DNA from: Chryseobacterium arachidis | Lineage (GTDB): Bacteria; Bacteroidota; Bacteroidia; Flavobacteriales; Weeksellaceae | Length of the DNA stretch: 64,000 nt | Reading direction: 5' to 3' | Assembly (NCBI RefSeq): GCF_900129245.1 | Contig: NZ_FQUT01000004.1 | Span: 310,001-374,000 of the forward strand | Shown: in pieces, positions 1 to 8,071 of the stretch | Layout of the letters: each line of letters begins with the position of its first letter | Position numbering within the stretch: position 1 is the first letter of the stretch | Notes under the pieces: generated by a model | What the model was told of the DNA's origin: nothing | Databases searched by the model: none | What the model saw: the letters and a program-made list of their open reading frames with translations, nothing else | Program-made: the position numbers and the translations under genes

Positions 1-39
1 AAGATGCTTGGTAACTTCTTGTACTGTTTAATTTTTTGC

Positions 40-117
40 TTAAAATTTCTCCGGTTTTACGAGCACATAGCAGATATATCCAAATACTGTTATGGCAATC
101 AGGAATAATGCTGTCAT
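40..117 (-). CDS. kdpF: KdpF, small subunit of the K+-transporting ATPase
   Basis: A 25-residue hydrophobic peptide beginning MTALFLIAITVF and ending YVLVKPEKF. This pattern (one membrane helix, then a short polar tail with VKPEKF) is typical of KdpF, which stabilises the KdpABC potassium pump in the inner membrane. The gene is too short for ordinary ORF calling. Its ATG overlaps the TGA of the preceding mini-ORF (ATGA), which suggests coupled translation. kdpA is expected just beyond the left edge but does not start inside the window. The sigma-54 response regulator gene on the same strand fits the kdp layout I recall for flavobacteria. The call is by family resemblance and position. Confidence 0.85.
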   Translation of the reverse strand: MTALFLIAITVFGYICYVLVKPEKF

Positions 118-194
118 ATTTTCTCAAAAGATCTGATGATTAAAAAGAAGAGTACAAAAAGTGCTGCACCCGTTAGTGTTAAGATAAGTGTCAT
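114..194 (-). CDS. 26-aa single-helix membrane peptide upstream of kdpF
   Basis: Reads MTLILTLTGAALFVLFFLII and ends RSFEKI: one predicted membrane helix followed by a short charged tail, the same architecture as KdpF. Its TGA overlaps the ATG of kdpF by one base-pair step (ATGA). I do not recognise a named family. Position and coupling suggest an accessory kdp peptide or a device for translating kdpF. The reading frame, length and junction are seen; the role is inferred. Confidence 0.6.
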   Translation of the reverse strand: MTLILTLTGAALFVLFFLIIRSFEKI

Positions 195-199
195 TTTTA

Positions 200-307
200 T
201 TATAGAATTTTAATTGCAAGACTTAGCACGACCATAGAACCGTATAGCGCCAATAAAAGATGCCAGGGTTTGAAGTGTTTGACGAATTTTAATTTCCAGT
301 TTCTCAT
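200..307 (-). CDS. 35-aa membrane peptide at the head of the kdp operon
   Basis: Starts MRNWKLKFVKHFKPWH, a basic N-terminus, followed by one hydrophobic helix (LLLALYGSMVVLSLAIKIL) that runs to the stop. It ends five bases before the next mini-ORF, so three tiny membrane ORFs lie head to tail ahead of kdpA. No family is recognised. It may be a real small protein or a leader ORF. The 95 bases upstream hold a possible sigma-54 promoter. Confidence 0.5.
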   Translation of the reverse strand: MRNWKLKFVKHFKPWHLLLALYGSMVVLSLAIKIL

Positions 308-401
308 TATGAAGTTGTATTGTATGCCAGAATATTCTCAACAATAAGACCGCATCTGAAAAAAAATCACAAACTATTATTTATCAATAATTTAAAATAA
401 A

Positions 402-417
402 AACGGGTTCTATGCCA
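402..417 (-). promoter_or_regulatory. Possible sigma-54 promoter for the kdp operon
   Basis: On the minus strand TGGCATAGAACCCGTT resembles the -24/-12 consensus TGGCAC-N5-TTGC. The -24 half TGGCA is intact and the -12 G is at the right distance, but the following C is a T and the TT before it is CC. The neighbouring NtrC-type regulator makes a sigma-54 promoter plausible here. The match is partial. Confidence 0.35.
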
Positions 418-425
418 AAAGAAAA

Positions 426-446
426 ACCCTTTCATTTTGAAAGGGT
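426..446 (-). terminator. Rho-independent terminator after the response regulator gene
   Basis: Perfect hairpin: ACCCTTTCA, loop TTT, TGAAAGGGT. On the minus strand it is followed by TTTTTCTTTTGG, a U-rich tail. It ends transcription of the regulator gene before the kdp promoter region. Confidence 0.8.
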
Positions 447-494
447 CTGTATAGTGTTTTGATAAGGTTTAATATAGATTAAATACGGAAGGTA

Positions 495-1844
495 TCATGA
501 GCCTAAGCCATACTCAGCTAGTTTCCTGTAGAGAGTCGTCAGCGCAATATTAAGCAGCCGCGCAGTTTCCGTTTTGTTTCCGTTGGTATAGTTCAGTACC
601 TTCTGAATATGCACTTTTTCAGCTCCGGCAAGCTCAAACGCGGACAATATTTTCCCTTTTACAATCTGCTGATCTTCAAACTGAAAATCATGGGGAAGAG
701 AATCTGCCTGAAGCACGTCTCCGTCTGTTAAAATAATACTTCTTTCAATAATATTCCTCAGTTCACGGATATTTCCTTTCCAGGGATGTCTCTTTAGTGA
801 TTCTAAATATTCCGGAGAAATCTGTGATATCTTTTTATCTGCCTTTACGGAAAACTTTTTCAGAAAGCTGTAGGCAAGATCCTCAATATCGCTGATCCTT
901 TCCCGAAGCGGCGGAAGATGGATGGTAAAAATATTAATCCTGTAATAAAGATCTTCTCTGAAATTGCCGTTTTCGATTTCTTTCACCAGATCACGGTTGG
1001 TGGCAGCAATAATCCTTACATCAATTTTAGTAGGTCTGTTATCCCCTACTTTCAGGAACTCCCCGGATTCCAGCACACGCAGAAGTTTTGCCTGAAGATC
1101 CAACGGCATCTCCCCAATCTCATCCAGGAAAACGGTTCCGTTGTTGGCTTCCTCAAAAATCCCTTTGGAATCTTTAACAGCTCCTGTGAAGGCTCCTGCT
1201 TTATGACCGAACAATTCATTTTCCAGCAATTCTTTACTGAAAGCAGAGCAGTTGATCGCAATAAAATTATGCTTTGATCTTTTTCCCGCATTATGGATAG
1301 CATTGGCAAAAACTTCCTTTCCAGTACCTGTTTCCCCTGTTAATAAAACTGTAGCATCCGTAGCTGCCACTTTTTTTCCGGCGTCGATGGATAACTTAAG
1401 CTTTTTTGAATGTCCGATAATGGAATCAAAAGAATGTCTGTCTCCCAATTGTTTTTCAAGCTGGGAAATACGTCTATTGAGTGAAGCTTTTTCGATGGCT
1501 TTATACACCAGAGGAATGATTTTATTGTTATCATCCCCTTTCGTAATATAATCGAAGGCACCGTTTTTTATCGCCTGCACCCCATCCGGAATATTTCCAA
1601 AGGCAGTTAACAGAATGACTTCAATGGTACTGTACTTTTCCTTAATTTTTTTGACATATTCGACTCCGCTGCCATCCGGAAGCTTAACATCACAAACCAC
1701 GACATCAACCTCAGAATATTCCAGTCTTTTGGAAGCATTGGCAAGATCTGAAGCCTGAAAAACCTCAAATCCTTCAAGACTTAGAATTTTGGATAATAAT
1801 GTTCTTATTTTTTCTTCGTCGTCGATTACAAGAATCTTACTCAC
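495..1844 (-). CDS. Sigma-54-dependent response regulator (NtrC family), likely kdp activator
   Basis: Three domains are visible. A receiver domain begins SKILVIDDEEK, with the phosphoacceptor Asp in VVVCDVKLPDG. An AAA+ domain has Walker A GETGTGK, the sigma-54 contact loop GAFTGA and Walker B TVFLDEIGEM. A C-terminal Fis-type helix-turn-helix covers NGNKTETARLLNIALTTLYR. It would open sigma-54 promoters after phosphorylation. I choose the GTG start at 1844, giving MSKILVIDDE, the usual N-terminus of the family. An ATG at 1886 would add 14 atypical residues. No sensor kinase is adjacent; in related kdp loci I recall a KdpD-type sensor at the far end of the operon. A strong terminator follows. 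Confidence 0.9.
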   Translation of the reverse strand: MSKILVIDDEEKIRTLLSKILSLEGFEVFQASDLANASKRLEYSEVDVVVCDVKLPDGSGVEYVKKIKEKYSTIEVILLTAFGNIPDGVQAIKNGAFDYITKGDDNNKIIPLVYKAIEKASLNRRISQLEKQLGDRHSFDSIIGHSKKLKLSIDAGKKVAATDATVLLTGETGTGKEVFANAIHNAGKRSKHNFIAINCSAFSKELLENELFGHKAGAFTGAVKDSKGIFEEANNGTVFLDEIGEMPLDLQAKLLRVLESGEFLKVGDNRPTKIDVRIIAATNRDLVKEIENGNFREDLYYRINIFTIHLPPLRERISDIEDLAYSFLKKFSVKADKKISQISPEYLESLKRHPWKGNIRELRNIIERSIILTDGDVLQADSLPHDFQFEDQQIVKGKILSAFELAGAEKVHIQKVLNYTNGNKTETARLLNIALTTLYRKLAEYGLGS

Positions 1845-2105
1845 TGTTCTTATTTTATTTACAAATTTAAAACTATCCGGGAACATTATTCTATTTTACC
1901 GGAATATTATACATTACGCCCGTTATGCAGCATACTTTATGAGGTCTGCTGCAAAACGAGTGTTCAGATTTAATGTCAGATAAAAATATGTATCACAGGA
2001 TGTACCCTTTTTCATGTACCAAAACTGATCCGGTTTTGAATTTAAAATATAAATAATTGATAATCAGGAACATATTAATCAATTAATCTTATGCATTAAA
2101 AATTC

Positions 2106-2126
2106 ACCTTATCAGAATGATAGGGT
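2106..2126 (-). terminator. Terminator downstream of the crt operon
   Basis: Inverted repeat ACCTTATCA-GAA-TGATAGGGT with one G-U pair. T-rich sequence lies on both sides, so it could stop transcription in both directions. It lies 43 bases past the last crt gene. The rest of the 1887-2168 spacer shows nothing recognisable. Confidence 0.65.
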
Positions 2127-2168
2127 ATTTTTTAAAATAATAATCCAAGTTTTGAATTGTAAAAAGAA

Positions 2169-2867
2169 TTAGGCTTCAGATTGTTCCACTTTTTTGAATC
2201 TCTGGAAAAGACAGATATTCCATAAAATCATTTCATAGCCATAAACAGTATCTTCTATAGGAATGGTCAGAATTCTTATGCCTATAAAATCGTTGATGTT
2301 ATAATTAACGATAGGTGATTCCAGCCCGGTTCCGGTTAAAACTCCATTGACCATAAGGAATCCCGGCATTAAGATTAAATAAATCAAGGAAGCTTTGCCG
2401 ATCCATCTTTCTTTCAAAACAAAATATAAAATAAAAAGACTGCAGGCTGTTGTAATGAAGGTAATACAAGTATAAATCCTGTCATGATAATAAATCCCGA
2501 TCAACAAAGCAGATATAATGCTTGTGATGACAAAAATCTTTTCGGGAAGAGGTTTCCAATTTAATGTAAAGAATTTATCCAGACAGAAATAGGTAAAAAT
2601 ACAGGCAAAAGGAATGCAGAAGAAAAACAGTATTTCCTCAATCGGCAGCCCAAAAATCCGGATGCCCAACAAATAATTATCATTAAACCACCATACTCCT
2701 CTTTCGGTAAACCAGGCATCCCAGGCAATAAAAACCAAGGCTACGCAAAAAGATGCCTTGATAAAAGCACCAAAATGTCTGTAGAATTTGATTTTCTCAT
2801 GAAAAGAAAAAATAAAACAAACAATAACCGTTAAAAAATTGATCAGAAGGTAGGTATAAGACTGCAT
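2169..2867 (-). CDS. crtYcd: Lycopene cyclase, fused CrtYc-CrtYd type
   Basis: A 232-residue, almost wholly membrane-embedded protein with about seven helices. It carries the two characteristic motifs of the heterodimeric or fused lycopene cyclases: FGLPIEEILFFF in the first half and IPIEDTVYGYEMI near the C-terminus. These Glu-rich P-I-E-[ED] motifs repeat because the protein is two fused halves. It would cyclise lycopene to beta-carotene in the inner membrane. It is the last gene of the marR-crtI-crtB-crtZ operon, three bases after crtZ. It is unrelated to the FAD-dependent CrtY of proteobacteria. Confidence 0.88.
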   Translation of the reverse strand: MQSYTYLLINFLTVIVCFIFSFHEKIKFYRHFGAFIKASFCVALVFIAWDAWFTERGVWWFNDNYLLGIRIFGLPIEEILFFFCIPFACIFTYFCLDKFFTLNWKPLPEKIFVITSIISALLIGIYYHDRIYTCITFITTACSLFILYFVLKERWIGKASLIYLILMPGFLMVNGVLTGTGLESPIVNYNINDFIGIRILTIPIEDTVYGYEMILWNICLFQRFKKVEQSEA

Positions 2868-2870
2868 CGA

Positions 2871-3326
2871 TTATTTATTCTTATTAAAAAACATCTTAAA
2901 ATATTTCACAGGAACCCAGAGAAATCCGAAACACTCTCCATGCTCCTTCCCTGTATGCTTATGATGCTGTTTATGTGCCCTTCTGATTGCCAATAGATAA
3001 GGATTCTGTGTATTTCTTAATATCTTAATGCGTTGATGAATAAAAATATCATGAACAAAAAAATAAGCCATTCCGTACAGTGCAATTCCCACCGCAATAT
3101 AAAACCAATGGTTAAAATTCTGAATAGTTCCGTAATACATAAGTATAATGGTAGGAACGGCAAAGATTACAAAGAAATAGTCGTTTTTTTCCATGTGTCC
3201 TTCATTGCTGTGATCGTGATGATCTTTGTGCAAAGACCAGAGAAAGCCATGCATAATATATTTATGAATAAGCCAGGTAAGCCCTTCCATGACGAAAAAA
3301 GTTACTGCTATGATGAGAAAATTCAT
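2871..3326 (-). CDS. crtZ: Beta-carotene hydroxylase CrtZ
   Basis: 151 residues, a membrane di-iron hydroxylase of the fatty-acid hydroxylase superfamily. The histidine clusters are complete: HKYIMH (21-26), HKDHH (33-37), HDIFIH (92-97) and HKQHH (118-122). It would add 3- and 3'-hydroxyl groups to beta-carotene to give zeaxanthin. Four helices surround the His boxes. Its place between crtB and the cyclase, with short spacers, supports the call. No ketolase (crtW) is present, so zeaxanthin is the expected end product here. Confidence 0.92.
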   Translation of the reverse strand: MNFLIIAVTFFVMEGLTWLIHKYIMHGFLWSLHKDHHDHSNEGHMEKNDYFFVIFAVPTIILMYYGTIQNFNHWFYIAVGIALYGMAYFFVHDIFIHQRIKILRNTQNPYLLAIRRAHKQHHKHTGKEHGECFGFLWVPVKYFKMFFNKNK

Positions 3327-3353
3327 ACTTTAATTTAAAATGTAATTATCAAT

Positions 3354-4190
3354 CTATAAAAGAGTCGTTTTGTATTGAACATAGCTGCTCATCATCAGAG
3401 AAATCTTCGCTCCGTTGGATATCCTGATCCTTTCGCACATGATATTGCTGGCGGTACGTTTTTTAATTTTTCTGAAAAGAGACAAATAATAGCGGTACGC
3501 CAGATAAACCCCAAACCTCGATGATCCCGGCAGCTTTCTGATCCCTTCCAAAGCTTCTTTAAACTCCTGCTCGATATCTTTTTCAATCGAAAGTTTTGCT
3601 ACATTATCAAAACACGAAATATCAAGATCCGGAAAATAGCATCTTCCTAAGATATTAAAATCGTCTTTCATATCGCGGAGAAAATTAACTTTCTGGAAAG
3701 CAGACCCCAGCTTCATGGCGAAAGGTTTTAATCTTTCAAACTGTTCTTTATTTCCTTCCACGAATATCTGAAGGCACATTAATCCTACCACTTCTGCCGA
3801 ACCCAAGATATATTCTTTATAAAGATCCGAATTATAATCTATTTTCTCAAGATCCATTGCCATGCTTTTCAGAAACTGATCAATCAGCTTATGATCGATA
3901 GCGTACCGATGTACCGTCTCCTGAAACGAATGAATAATGGGATTTAAAGAAATCTTCTCTTCCAGCGCCTGCCAGGTTTCATCCCGAAATTTTTTTAATA
4001 GCCGTGCTTTATCGTATCCATGGAAGCTGTCGACAATCTCGTCTGCCAGACGAACGTATCCGTAGATGGCATAGATCGGATTTCTGATCATCGGCGACAA
4101 TGCAAGAATACCCAGAGAGAAACTTGTACTGTACTTTTTTGTGGTTTCCTTGCTTATCGTAAAAGAAAGTTCATCAAATAAATTTTTCAT
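3354..4190 (-). CDS. crtB: Phytoene synthase CrtB
   Basis: 278 residues, trans-isoprenyl diphosphate synthase (squalene/phytoene synthase) family. The two Asp-rich Mg2+-diphosphate motifs are present: DEIVD (50-54) and DMKDD (173-177), the second in NFLRDMKDDF. It condenses two geranylgeranyl diphosphates to phytoene, the first committed carotenoid step. It starts four bases after crtI ends. Length is slightly short for the family but both catalytic motifs are intact. Confidence 0.93.
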   Translation of the reverse strand: MKNLFDELSFTISKETTKKYSTSFSLGILALSPMIRNPIYAIYGYVRLADEIVDSFHGYDKARLLKKFRDETWQALEEKISLNPIIHSFQETVHRYAIDHKLIDQFLKSMAMDLEKIDYNSDLYKEYILGSAEVVGLMCLQIFVEGNKEQFERLKPFAMKLGSAFQKVNFLRDMKDDFNILGRCYFPDLDISCFDNVAKLSIEKDIEQEFKEALEGIRKLPGSSRFGVYLAYRYYLSLFRKIKKRTASNIMCERIRISNGAKISLMMSSYVQYKTTLL

Positions 4191-4194
4191 ACTG

Positions 4195-5664
4195 TCAATT
4201 TTTTGTGGCTTCGTGTGCAGCTATTTTTCCGGAAATAATAGATGGCGGAACTCCCGGCCCGGGAACCGTAAGCTGCCCTGTATAATAAAGGTTTCTTAGT
4301 TTTTTATTTTTAAGCGATGGTTTCAGGACCGCTGTTTGCGACAGTGTATTGGCGAGTCCGTAGGCGTTTCCTTTGTATGCATTGTAATCTTCCTGAAAAT
4401 CCTTCACGCAGTAACTCCTTTTATAATCAATTTTTGATAAAAGATCTTGAGTACCTGTGTGTTTCTCGAGTCTGGAAATCATTTCCAGAAAATATTGTTC
4501 CTTTATTTCTTCCGAATCTTCAATTCCCGGCGCTATAGGCATCAGGAGAAAAACATTTTCACAGTTTTCGGGAGCTACGGAAGGATCTGTTTTCGAAGGA
4601 CAACAAGCGTAGAATAATGGTTTCGTAGGCCATTTTTTATCTTTATAAATTTCTTTGGTATGCAGATCGAGATCATTTTCAAAGAATAAGGTATGATGTT
4701 TCAGATTAGGAATTTTTTCTTTAAACCCTAAATAGTAAATAAGGCAGGAAGGCGCAAAAATACGGGTTTCCCAATACTTTTCGTTATAATTTCTAAACTC
4801 CTGTGGAAGAAGCTTTGTTTCGGTATGATGATAATCCGACGACGCAATAATCACATCAAAATCAATTTCTTCATTATTAACCGTTAATGATGACGCCTGA
4901 TTATTTTTAACATTGATTTTCTGCACATTGGAATCAAAATAAAATTGGGTACCGTAATCTGTCGCAACTTCTTTCATGGCTTCAATAATCCTTGAAAAAC
5001 CGCCCATCGGATACCAGGTTCCCAGCCTGTAACCGCCATAATTCATCAGACTGTATAAAGCCGGAATGTCTTTTGGAGCCGCACCCAGAAAGATGACAGG
5101 GAATTCCATTAAAACAATCAGTTTAGGATGTTTAAAATATTTTCTCACAAATTTTTGAAAATTCGTCAGCAGATCCAATTTCAAAGCACTTTTAGCGATT
5201 TTCGGAGAAATAAACTCAAACCAGGAATGACACGGCTTATTAACGAAATCCTGCATTCCCACCTCATATTTGTATTGAGCATCCTTCATAAATTCGTCGA
5301 GATTTTTTCCTGCACCGGGTTCCGTTTCTTCAAACAAGCTTCTCATTTCTTCATAATTATGCGGAATATTCATCACCCCATCGGAAAAAACCATTTCAAA
5401 TTGCGGATCGAGCGGAACAAGCGTATAAAAATCTGAAGCTTTTTTTCCGAAATCATTAAAAAAAGAATCAATAATATCAGGCATCCAGTACCAGCTTGGA
5501 CCCATATCGAAAGTATATCCGTTTTCGGTTTTAAAATGCCTTGCCCGTCCTCCCGCTTCTACATTTTTTTCGTAAAGATGTACTTCGTGCCCCTCTTTTG
5601 AAGCGTATGCCGCTGCCGATAATCCTGAAAAACCTGATCCTATCACCGCAATTTTCTTTTTCAT
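4195..5664 (-). CDS. crtI: Phytoene desaturase CrtI
   Basis: 489 residues. The N-terminal FAD dinucleotide fold begins IAVIGSGFSGLSAAAYASKE, with the following Glu (HLYEKN) and GGRAR. The C-terminus carries the CrtI signature TVPGPGVPPSIISGKIAA. It converts phytoene to lycopene by successive desaturations. The length matches the family. It follows the MarR gene by three bases and precedes crtB by four, so the cluster is one transcription unit. Confidence 0.94.
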   Translation of the reverse strand: MKKKIAVIGSGFSGLSAAAYASKEGHEVHLYEKNVEAGGRARHFKTENGYTFDMGPSWYWMPDIIDSFFNDFGKKASDFYTLVPLDPQFEMVFSDGVMNIPHNYEEMRSLFEETEPGAGKNLDEFMKDAQYKYEVGMQDFVNKPCHSWFEFISPKIAKSALKLDLLTNFQKFVRKYFKHPKLIVLMEFPVIFLGAAPKDIPALYSLMNYGGYRLGTWYPMGGFSRIIEAMKEVATDYGTQFYFDSNVQKINVKNNQASSLTVNNEEIDFDVIIASSDYHHTETKLLPQEFRNYNEKYWETRIFAPSCLIYYLGFKEKIPNLKHHTLFFENDLDLHTKEIYKDKKWPTKPLFYACCPSKTDPSVAPENCENVFLLMPIAPGIEDSEEIKEQYFLEMISRLEKHTGTQDLLSKIDYKRSYCVKDFQEDYNAYKGNAYGLANTLSQTAVLKPSLKNKKLRNLYYTGQLTVPGPGVPPSIISGKIAAHEATKN

Positions 5665-5667
5665 AGC

Positions 5668-6336
5668 TTAATTGTTAAATGAATATTCTTCGTTAACGGT
5701 TTTGATGAGATCCCTGCTTCCGATATTTCTGGAAAAAATCGGATAATGAAAACGGTCTAGCTTGTTAAGAATACGGATAAGATCCATTTTTTCGCTGTAG
5801 TTAAGATTTCCCGCCACGATTTGTGTAGCATTCCTGATCTTTTTCATCTGTTGTTCCAGCGCATGGATACCATCAGTTGAAATCGTAATTACTTTTGTAC
5901 GTTTATCGTCTTCAGATTCAAGCTGTGTAATCCATCCGTTTTTCAGCAATCTTGTGATGATAAGCATTCCAACAGGTTTTTCATGGATATTTTTTTTGAT
6001 AAGCTCCATTTTTGTCATACTTCCGAAAGCCCTGAGGTTGATTAGGTAAATAAAATCTTCCTGAGTAGCGAAATCTGAATCTGCAATAGCCGACTTTGAA
6101 TATGTTTTTGCGTATCGGTTAAGATGTACCAACAGAGTGTTTATAGCACTTTCCGGACTTCTCCCGTTTTCTTTTCCTTCCCAGTAAGGCTCTTGCTGTG
6201 GCTGATTTCTGTTCTTTTCCTTATCACAAATCCACATTCTGAAGCCGCTAATATCTTCAGGATATTTTGTATTGCCATTATCAGTTTCGAATTCTTCCAG
6301 CAAACTGAGAACATCACGGGTCATTTGATAGTTCAT
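5668..6336 (-). CDS. MarR-family transcriptional regulator of the crt operon
   Basis: 222 residues with a winged-helix core at about 60-190: FGSMTKMELIKKN, then GMLIITRLLKNGWI (recognition helix) and a wing at SEDDKRTKVITIS. The extra 60-residue N-terminus is longer than in classic MarR proteins. As first gene of the crt operon it probably controls its own promoter. A 13-bp perfect inverted repeat lies directly upstream of its start codon. The family call rests on sequence; autoregulation and the ligand are inferred and unknown respectively. Confidence 0.8.
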   Translation of the reverse strand: MNYQMTRDVLSLLEEFETDNGNTKYPEDISGFRMWICDKEKNRNQPQQEPYWEGKENGRSPESAINTLLVHLNRYAKTYSKSAIADSDFATQEDFIYLINLRAFGSMTKMELIKKNIHEKPVGMLIITRLLKNGWITQLESEDDKRTKVITISTDGIHALEQQMKKIRNATQIVAGNLNYSEKMDLIRILNKLDRFHYPIFSRNIGSRDLIKTVNEEYSFNN

Positions 6337-6341
6337 ATAAA

Positions 6342-6396
6342 TTTTGGTTTATTTATAACCTAATTTAAAATAAATTAAATTACAAATAAACCAAAA
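6342..6396 (-). promoter_or_regulatory. Operator-like inverted repeat at the crt operon promoter
   Basis: TTTTGGTTTATTT at 6342-6354 and its exact complement AAATAAACCAAAA at 6384-6396 flank a 29-bp AT-rich spacer. The inner arm lies five bases from the MarR start codon. The spacer is where the promoter would be, though no clear TAnnTTTG box stands out. The arms fit two sites for a dimeric regulator; an RNA hairpin in the leader is an alternative. Confidence 0.55.
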
Positions 6397-6621
6397 GCAT
6401 CTTTTATGCCAAAAAGACGAAATAGTTAAGTTCTAAAGCTTTTTATTTAATTTTTTTATGATTTCAGTTAAAATTAAAATATAATAAACTGATAAACAAA
6501 AAATTGAATATTTTTCACTATAAAATGATTTTTATTCACTAAAATAATACAGTATATGATTTCGTGGCTAAAAGACCCCTGTTGGCAAATAATTTGTTCA
6601 TTACAATTAAAATTTATTATT

Positions 6622-6948
6622 ATGAACACGAAAGCAAAAATAGCATTAGGCATTCTGGCAGGCGGATCTTTACTCTTTTTTGGATTGAGAAGAAACAGAA
6701 GAAACAGCAGAAAATCAAAAACCTTTACGGCTCCGGACGGCAATACGTACAGCGAGAATCAAATCTACAAAACATTCGATAACAAACTCTACAAAAACGG
6801 AAAACAGATTCACTTTCCTATTCCAGACACAGAGCAAATCTCGTTATCAGAAGCACCATATTATACTGCTAATGAAAATATTTCCAAAGAATATAAAAAT
6901 TCATATAGCGGTGTAATTTACCATCAAAAAGGAACGAGACATCGTTAA
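6622..6948 (+). CDS. Small membrane-anchored hypothetical protein
   Basis: 108 residues with one N-terminal hydrophobic helix (KIALGILAGGSLLFFGL) followed by the basic stretch RRNRRNSRKSK, so the rest is predicted to be cytosolic. The soluble part includes TAPDGNTYSENQIYKTFDNK. No family is recognised. I start at the ATG at 6622, right before the helix; a longer frame from 6556 adds non-conserved sequence. A weak TTGGC...TAATTTG promoter-like sequence lies upstream near 6580-6596. Confidence 0.6.
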   Translation: MNTKAKIALGILAGGSLLFFGLRRNRRNSRKSKTFTAPDGNTYSENQIYKTFDNKLYKNGKQIHFPIPDTEQISLSEAPYYTANENISKEYKNSYSGVIYHQKGTRHR

Positions 6949-7024
6949 AAATTAGATCCACACCCTTAAAATTATTTGATTTTAAACAAATTACGGAGAC
7001 AGGTGATAAGAAATAAATAATTCA

Positions 7025-7032
7025 TATATTTG
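7025..7032 (+). promoter_or_regulatory. Bacteroidota -7 promoter element for the 7053 gene
   Basis: TATATTTG matches the TAnnTTTG consensus, 20 bases before the ATG. A TTG -33 box at the usual distance is not evident, so confidence is moderate. Confidence 0.45.
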
Positions 7033-7052
7033 GGAATAACAAATCACTCTTT

Positions 7053-7892
7053 ATGAAACCGAATATATTTGTACCTTTTTTCTTATTTCCTGTCTTTGCT
7101 TTTTCGCAAGCCAGCCAAGACCTTTATCTTGATGAAGACGGAATTAAAATAGAAAAGTATAATCCCGGTAAATCCTACGATGATAACTACAGCCTCAACA
7201 ATTCGATCTATACAATTGGCAGAAAGCTGACTTATTCTTACTATTATGAAAATAAAAAAGGAGATAAGTTTCTGATTAAAAAAGGAAAAGAAATTCCACA
7301 GCCGCAAGGTTATAATATTTATGACTGGGATTTTGTAGAATTATCTAAAAAAGATCCTCAAACGGTTCAGTTCATCACATTAACAACTACTTCAGGCGAC
7401 CCTTTTCACGGTGCTGTTCCCGACTACAACCAAACCGCTATTGAATATCAATATGTAACAAACAATGGTGAGCTATGGAACTCTGAAACCACCGGCGCCA
7501 TAGAAAATCCGATGAATGTTTGGATACATCCGCCAAGAAATTTATTTTTTGAAATTTTAGAACTCAATCCTTTCCCTTATATAAAATCTCCGTATACCGT
7601 TGGGACAAAATGGGACTGGAAACTTCAGATCGGAGAAAACTGGGGCGACAGCAGATGGCTGAAATGGACCGGAGAAATTGAAAACCATTATCAATACGAA
7701 ATCATTGGTCAAAAAATGATTCCGACCAAATTGGGAGACTTAGATTGCTATCTTGTACAAGGAAAAGCAAAAAGCAGAATTGGTGAAACACAACTTTTGT
7801 CTTATTTTAGCCCCGAATTCGGTTTCGTTAAATTAGAATATAAAAATATTGACGGCACGAAAACGGTACTGGAACTTGAAAAAGCTGAATAA
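7053..7892 (+). CDS. Secreted hypothetical protein
   Basis: 279 residues with a signal peptide (MKPNIFVPFFLFPVFAFSQA, cleavage near FSQ-A). The mature part is rich in Tyr, Trp and Asp and probably beta-rich, for example PYTVGTKWDWKLQIG and GDLDCYLVQGKAKS. It ends with a strand-like segment, PEFGFVKLEYKN. I recognise no named domain. It should be periplasmic or outer-membrane attached. It stands alone between spacers and has its own promoter-like box. Confidence 0.6.
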   Translation: MKPNIFVPFFLFPVFAFSQASQDLYLDEDGIKIEKYNPGKSYDDNYSLNNSIYTIGRKLTYSYYYENKKGDKFLIKKGKEIPQPQGYNIYDWDFVELSKKDPQTVQFITLTTTSGDPFHGAVPDYNQTAIEYQYVTNNGELWNSETTGAIENPMNVWIHPPRNLFFEILELNPFPYIKSPYTVGTKWDWKLQIGENWGDSRWLKWTGEIENHYQYEIIGQKMIPTKLGDLDCYLVQGKAKSRIGETQLLSYFSPEFGFVKLEYKNIDGTKTVLELEKAE

Positions 7893-8024
7893 TACAATTT
7901 TTCAGCTAAATAGCAGGTTTTCAGCTCAAAAATTTAAAAGATTACAACCTGTTGTAAAAGAAATATTTAATTAAACATATAAAAAATTCCCCGATAAGTG
8001 GTATATCCAATGGGTCATTTAATT

Positions 8025-8054
8025 TTGAATTCAAACCACTTACCACTAAATTTG
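8025..8054 (+). promoter_or_regulatory. Promoter of the 8072 gene with flanking inverted repeat
   Basis: TTG (8025-8027) and TAAATTTG (8047-8054) are 19 bp apart, a good Bacteroidota promoter. TAAGTGGT (7995-8002) and its complement ACCACTTA (8035-8042) flank the -33 box and could be an operator. Confidence 0.6.
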
Positions 8055-8071
8055 TAATAAATTTAAAATAT

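Noticed and set aside
918..1277. 119-codon plus-strand ORF opposite the response regulator
   Set aside because: Antisense shadow of the conserved AAA+ domain.
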